Origin: Elysia chlorotica
Lineage: Eukaryota; Mollusca; Gastropoda; Plakobranchidae
Length of the DNA stretch: 64,000 bases
Reading direction: 5' to 3'
Assembly: GCA_003991915.1 (NCBI GenBank)
Contig: RQTK01000239.1
Location: forward strand, 495,519-559,518
The notes under the pieces are model-generated. The model saw only the letters and a list, made by a program, of their open reading frames with translations. It ran no database searches and was not told the DNA's origin. Positions 62,201 through 64,000 of the stretch are shown here, in pieces. Each line of letters starts with the position of its first letter. Position 1 is the stretch's first letter. The position numbers were made by a program, and so were the translations under genes.

Positions 62201-63595
62201 CTGGCAAATGGCAGAACTGGGAGAGTCATGGGTCAGATTTTAAAATAATTCTTTTTTGCAGAGTAAAAGACAAAAATGTGCAAAATAGTGGGGTAAGGAA
62301 TCTTCCTTAATCATTGGGTTTTTTATGACAACACATAAGCAGTATCTAGCAATCCTATCTTTTTTTTGTTTTGTTGTTGTTGTTTTTTTATTATTGCTTT
62401 GGTCGTATTTTCTAATCCAAACTACTACCATGCTATGATTTTTGTGTGGACAAGATGCTATCAAGGTATATCATTCTAAATGTAAGGTTGCCAGTTCAAT
62501 CCCCACTCAGGTCACTCTATGTTTTTCTATTATTTGGGTAGTTGTCAATATAATCTACGGGGCCGTGTTTCAAGTATTCCTGGTTCTGATGTTCTGTTTC
62601 TTTTTAAAAAACTAGAAGGCATGAAATGTTGGAAAGTTATTTTGTTGTTGTTTTTTTCCCTCCTACCCAAGCTTTCTTCATTCGTGTATCTTCTGATCTT
62701 TATAGGTTTATTCCGTAGAGTTCTTACAAGTTTGTTATTTTTCTTCTGCCCGAGATTTCTTAATCCATAGATTTCTGCCAGTCCTTACAAGTTGTAAGAG
62801 AAAGATAGAGAGACAGAGGGGAAGGGGGGGGGGATGAGATAGGGATATATGCAGGTAGACAGAGTAAGAGGGACAGACACACACATACAAGTTTTTTTTT
62901 TTTTTTTGTGGCCCCCTTTAACAGGACCCTCTGCCTCTGCTGTTGGAGGCAGACGTAGAGTTCTTACAAGTTTGTTATTTTTCTTCTGCCCGAGATTTCT
63001 TAATCCATAGATTTCTGCCAGTCCTTACAAGTTGGTTGTTTTTTTACTTTTATTTTATTTTTTTTTTTTTGTGTGTGCCCTCTTTAACAGGACCCTCTAC
63101 CTCTGCTGTTGGAGGCAAACGTCAACCCAAGTGTTGTAATTTTTCTTCTGCCCGAGATTTCTTAATCCATAGATTTCTGCCAGTCCTTACAAGTTGCTTG
63201 CTTTTTTACTTTTATTTTATTTTTTTATTTTTTTGTGTCCCCCTTTAACAGGACCCTCTACCTCTGCTGTTGGAGGCAAACGTCAACCCAAGTGTTGTAA
63301 TTTTTCTTCTGCCCAAGATTTCTTTATCCATAGATTTCTGCCAGTCCTAACAAGTTGGTTGTTTTTTTTTACTTTTATTTATTTATTTTTTTTTTTTGTG
63401 TGGCCTCTTTAAACAGGACCCTCTACCCCTGCTGTTGGAGGCAAATGTCAACCCGAGTGTGAACAACGGCTTTATGTTCATCGCCACAGACAAGTGGGGC
63501 GCCAACCCAGAGATCCTGACCAATCCAGGCCTGCAAAATCTCCTGACCAATCGGGAGCTGGTTATTCTGGACGTAGAGACGGCTGATATTCCCAA
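52597..63595 (+). CDS. metabotropic glutamate receptor-like protein with tandem Venus flytrap domains (partial)
   Basis: Extracellular part of a class C receptor-like protein; both ends lie outside what can be seen. Ten exons join in phase: 52597-52830, 53359-54165, 55567-55871, 56719-57007, 57981-58146, 58779-58911, 59790-60018, 60998-61135, 61778-61969, 63417-63595; 2672 nt, 890 codons. VFT1: only its C-terminal part (LRFAFDGNSAALPFRVNLYEY). VFT2: complete, from GDLVIGAIFDVHYKG and CGELRGKDG through SPSATSVKLDDKQEF, FFRTIPSDS, NNPWFSALYENL and INAVYALAQAIH. VFT3: from FYIVGLFDVHKNGSDPFSCGDIN through ISYGAKGVEL, FLRSVPADD and IATDKWGANPE, running off the window. No seven-helix domain is in the window, so GPCR identity is inferred from the flytrap similarity. 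The ligand is unknown. Confidence 0.88.
52798..52970. repeat. 92 bp tandem duplication across a receptor exon donor
   Basis: 52798-52889 and 52890-52970 share AATCTGCCGCAACAGARGAA, GAGTTTACYAAGGTGAATTG and CTTTTGTGTGTTACATG. The first copy is the real exon end (AAG|GTGAAT); the second keeps the donor downstream. Confidence 0.9.
53119..53305. repeat. (CT)n and (CTAT)n microsatellites
   Basis: CT dinucleotides at 53119-53215, then CTAT tetranucleotides to about 53292, ending about 55 bp before the acceptor of exon 53359. Confidence 0.95.
53359..58146 (+). CDS. complete second Venus flytrap module (VFT2) exons
   Basis: Exon 53359-54165 (269 codons) carries the end of VFT1, a linker with C-x3-C-x2-C (CAEPCLAC) and the whole first lobe of VFT2. 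Exons 55567-55871 and 56719-57007 give the second lobe, and 57981-58146 the tail plus a linker with the same C-x3-C-x2-C (CLRACDEC). The mGlu1-like PSATS segment and the aspartate of PSD are kept, but the mGlu tyrosine in the YGESG region is not obvious (SASRES). This is the only module seen whole. Confidence 0.85.
54166..55566. repeat. receptor intron with SINE, ATGCTGGGATATAT repeats and (CTT)n
   Basis: Degenerate repeats of AATATGCTGGGATATATTAACC lie at about 54180-54310 and 54760-54960, with the variant SINE between them. A pure (CTT)n tract of about 150 bp (55330-55478) lies about 90 bp before the acceptor of exon 55567. Confidence 0.85.
54355..54730 (+). mobile_element. SINE of a variant head type with internal duplication
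   Basis: The head segment (GTGTTGGTTTCCCAATCAGAAGGTCTTCGGTTAGAAACACACGAT type) occurs twice, at about 54362-54480 and 54481-54600. A single family body and tail follow (GGCTGAGACATGAGTCC, TTGTGTGTGGCAGCA, CCACAATATATAGCC, CAACTCAAC). The tail matches the common SINE; the head does not. Confidence 0.7.
55872..56718. other. receptor intron, no gene
   Basis: AT-rich with A-runs and a short CGATA-type repeat at about 55918-55945 (GATACGATACGATACAATACGAT). Nothing else supported. Confidence 0.5.
56951..57830. repeat. minisatellite that has amplified a receptor exon end four times
   Basis: The exon end GGGTTCGAGCTCCTGAAG..GCCCAGCTTAAG|GTGAGATT at 56951-57020 recurs at about 57105, 57432 and 57650. 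Donors are at 57008, 57162, 57489 and 57707. The copies are separated by GAGAGAGTGAGAGGAATAGAG-type repeats of about 20 bp. Only the first donor keeps the receptor frame as read here. Confidence 0.92.
58118..58379. repeat. 150 bp tandem duplication of a receptor exon end fused to a SINE head
   Basis: 58118-58267 and 58268-58379 share CATGATAACGGGCGACTTTT (or CATGATTACGGG..), the donor GTTG|GTGAGTTT, GTCAATTATTACTCTAGTGAAC and GGCTCAAGCTGTAGAG. The junction lies where the SINE head reads CCCATGAT. Confidence 0.85.
58195..58615 (+). mobile_element. SINE of a third head type, interrupted by duplication
   Basis: Head GGCTCAAGCTGTAGAGTGTTAGCCCCCTATCGAGAGGTCC..GGTTCAAACCC (A-box- and B-box-like), present as a broken first copy and a second part at 58438. 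The body is GTTAGTGTCAGATTAATGTGATCGGCTGAGAC and the tail fades at about 58600. Confidence 0.65.
58779..63595 (+). CDS. third Venus flytrap module (VFT3) exons, incomplete on the right
   Basis: Exons 58779-58911, 59790-60018, 60998-61135, 61778-61969 and 63417-63595 encode one lobe and part of the next. The equivalent of the PSATS site reads YGAKG, so a lysine replaces the threonine that contacts glutamate in mGlu1. The aspartate of the PSD-like turn (PADD) is kept. Introns cut this module much more finely than VFT2. Confidence 0.85.
58912..59789. repeat. receptor intron with 118 bp satellite-like units ending in acceptor copies
   Basis: Degenerate units with GATTCTACAGAAATCTGGTG, TTTAATGTTTG and GGTGGTCTTAGAACTAGCTTT recur between about 59050 and 59789. 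The last two, ending at 59671 and 59789, are close copies and both end in TTTCCGCAG plus the first exon bases. Confidence 0.8.
60016..60730. repeat. 215 bp tandem duplication starting at an exon donor
   Basis: The unit beginning CAGGTTACTTGCAA at 60016 is repeated from 60231. Both copies contain TTAGTGGCTAGATTTTT, TTTTAGTACCAGAAAGTGCT, TTTGGWGTGTGGAAAAGA and TTATTGATATGGAT. The second copy is split by the SINE 60301-60555. Confidence 0.92.
60301..60555 (+). mobile_element. intact tRNA-derived SINE with target site duplication
   Basis: 255 bp bounded by direct repeats TTTTAGTACCAG (60289-60300 and 60556-60567). The head is GGCGTGGTGGCCCAGGGGTAG (pol III A box) with GAGTTCGAATCC (B box). The body is TGGGTCGGTGTCAGTATAATGTGACC split over the usual lines, and the tail is TGATGTTGGACGTTAAAACC then (CAACT)n. 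It is the best reference copy of the family in the window. The empty site is preserved in the sister repeat at about 60088-60110. Confidence 0.95.
61136..61777. other. receptor intron, no gene
   Basis: T-rich. Includes a 25 bp direct repeat of TTAATTTTGATAACAATTGGTAAA near 61207-61258 and two related blocks (CAGAYAGCCAT.., GAAATTCTTTTTCCC) at about 61390 and 61590. Confidence 0.5.
61970..62110. repeat. 60 bp intronic tandem duplication right after a donor
   Basis: CCGAATTTTAATTTTTTMAATATTTTT..CCCTTTTGGGGGATGATAGACAAAA occurs twice (from about 61972 and 62031), immediately after donor 61970. Confidence 0.85.
62716..63430. repeat. about 163 bp tandem array carrying four copies of an exon acceptor
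   Basis: Exon-start copies GACCCTCTRCCYCTGCTGTTGGAGGC begin at 62925, 63091, 63252 and 63417, each after TTTAACAG or TTTAAACAG. The spacer CTTCTGCCCGAGATTTCTT..ATAGATTTCTGCCAGTCC is shared and occurs once more at about 62745. Only the last copy continues into a full exon with a donor. Confidence 0.93.
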
Positions 63596-63845
63596 GTGAG
63601 TGAATGAAAACTGAAAGGCAGCGTCGTTTGTTTGCTTAAAAATAATAATAATTGATGATTCGTACACTGCCATCCCCAAAAAAAAATAACATTATTGAGC
63701 TTTTGCACATTTTAAAAATCTCGTTCAAGAAGAGCTTGATATAGAAAAATTAAAAGTAGTCTAACAATGCAATAATAGGCATCCAGGGCTATAAATAGAA
63801 CAGAATAATAAAAAAAATAAGGGGTGAATAAAATGTCGCTGGCAG

Positions 63846-64000
63846 GGTGGTGGTGTGGTTGGAGCATCGGCTTCCAATGCAGGAGTTCTGAGGTTCGAGC
63901 TCTGCTCTGACGGCCCCATTTTTCCTTACAGGTTGAATAGGCGTCTGTATATAATATGACCAAATAAGTCCTGGGTATCCCATTCTGAGGTGAGTGAGTG
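63846..64000 (+). mobile_element. tRNA-derived SINE, different family, cut by window end
   Basis: Head GGTGGTGTGGTTGGAGCATCGG with B box GAGGTTCGAGCTC. The body (GAATAGGCGTCTGTATATAATATGACC) differs from the common family. It runs to the window edge. Confidence 0.55.

Overview
This window is animal nuclear DNA, not prokaryotic. Genes are split by AT-rich introns with GT..AG borders. tRNA-derived SINEs, a LINE remnant and many microsatellites are present. The protein families, the SINE tails ending in CAACT repeats and the metabotropic-type receptor suggest a lophotrochozoan, probably a gastropod mollusc. The taxon is inferred, not shown.

Layout, left to right. (1) 1-26000, plus strand: the 3' half of a domino/EP400/SRCAP-type SWR1-family chromatin remodeller. 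Twenty exons can be joined in phase from 1063 to 24508 (3504 nt, 1168 codons including the stop). They encode a p400-like C-terminus with a SANT domain and a long Q/A/T-rich tail. An exon starting at 2253 can instead be read through to a stop at 4499, giving a SRCAP-like AT-hook tail with its own poly(A) signals. (2) 27262-29823, minus strand: COX6A, three exons, 115 aa, complete. (3) 30626-39427, plus strand: ERAL1, the mitochondrial Era-type GTPase, eleven exons, 490 aa, complete. It is divergent from COX6A. (4) 39900-43150: a decayed LINE 3' end on the minus strand, an approximately 0.8 kb tandem duplication and a SINE. (5) 44922-48123, plus strand: a CDP-alcohol phosphatidyltransferase with an intact catalytic signature but a short C-terminus; one intron holds a 0.4 kb compound trinucleotide microsatellite. 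(6) 52597-63595 and beyond, plus strand: ten exons of a metabotropic-glutamate-receptor-like protein with at least three Venus flytrap (VFT) modules in tandem. Only the end of the first is visible, the second is complete, and the third continues off the window.

The two most notable biological points are the multi-flytrap receptor and the single domino gene that appears to make both p400-type and SRCAP-type ends. A third theme is structural. Local tandem duplication is rampant and repeatedly copies exon-intron junctions, leaving spare donor or acceptor sites beside at least nine exons of the remodeller and receptor genes. In one case a SINE inserted into the second copy while the first copy preserves the empty site.

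All exon borders were read by eye from splice consensus, phase and family similarity; no alignment or transcript evidence was available.
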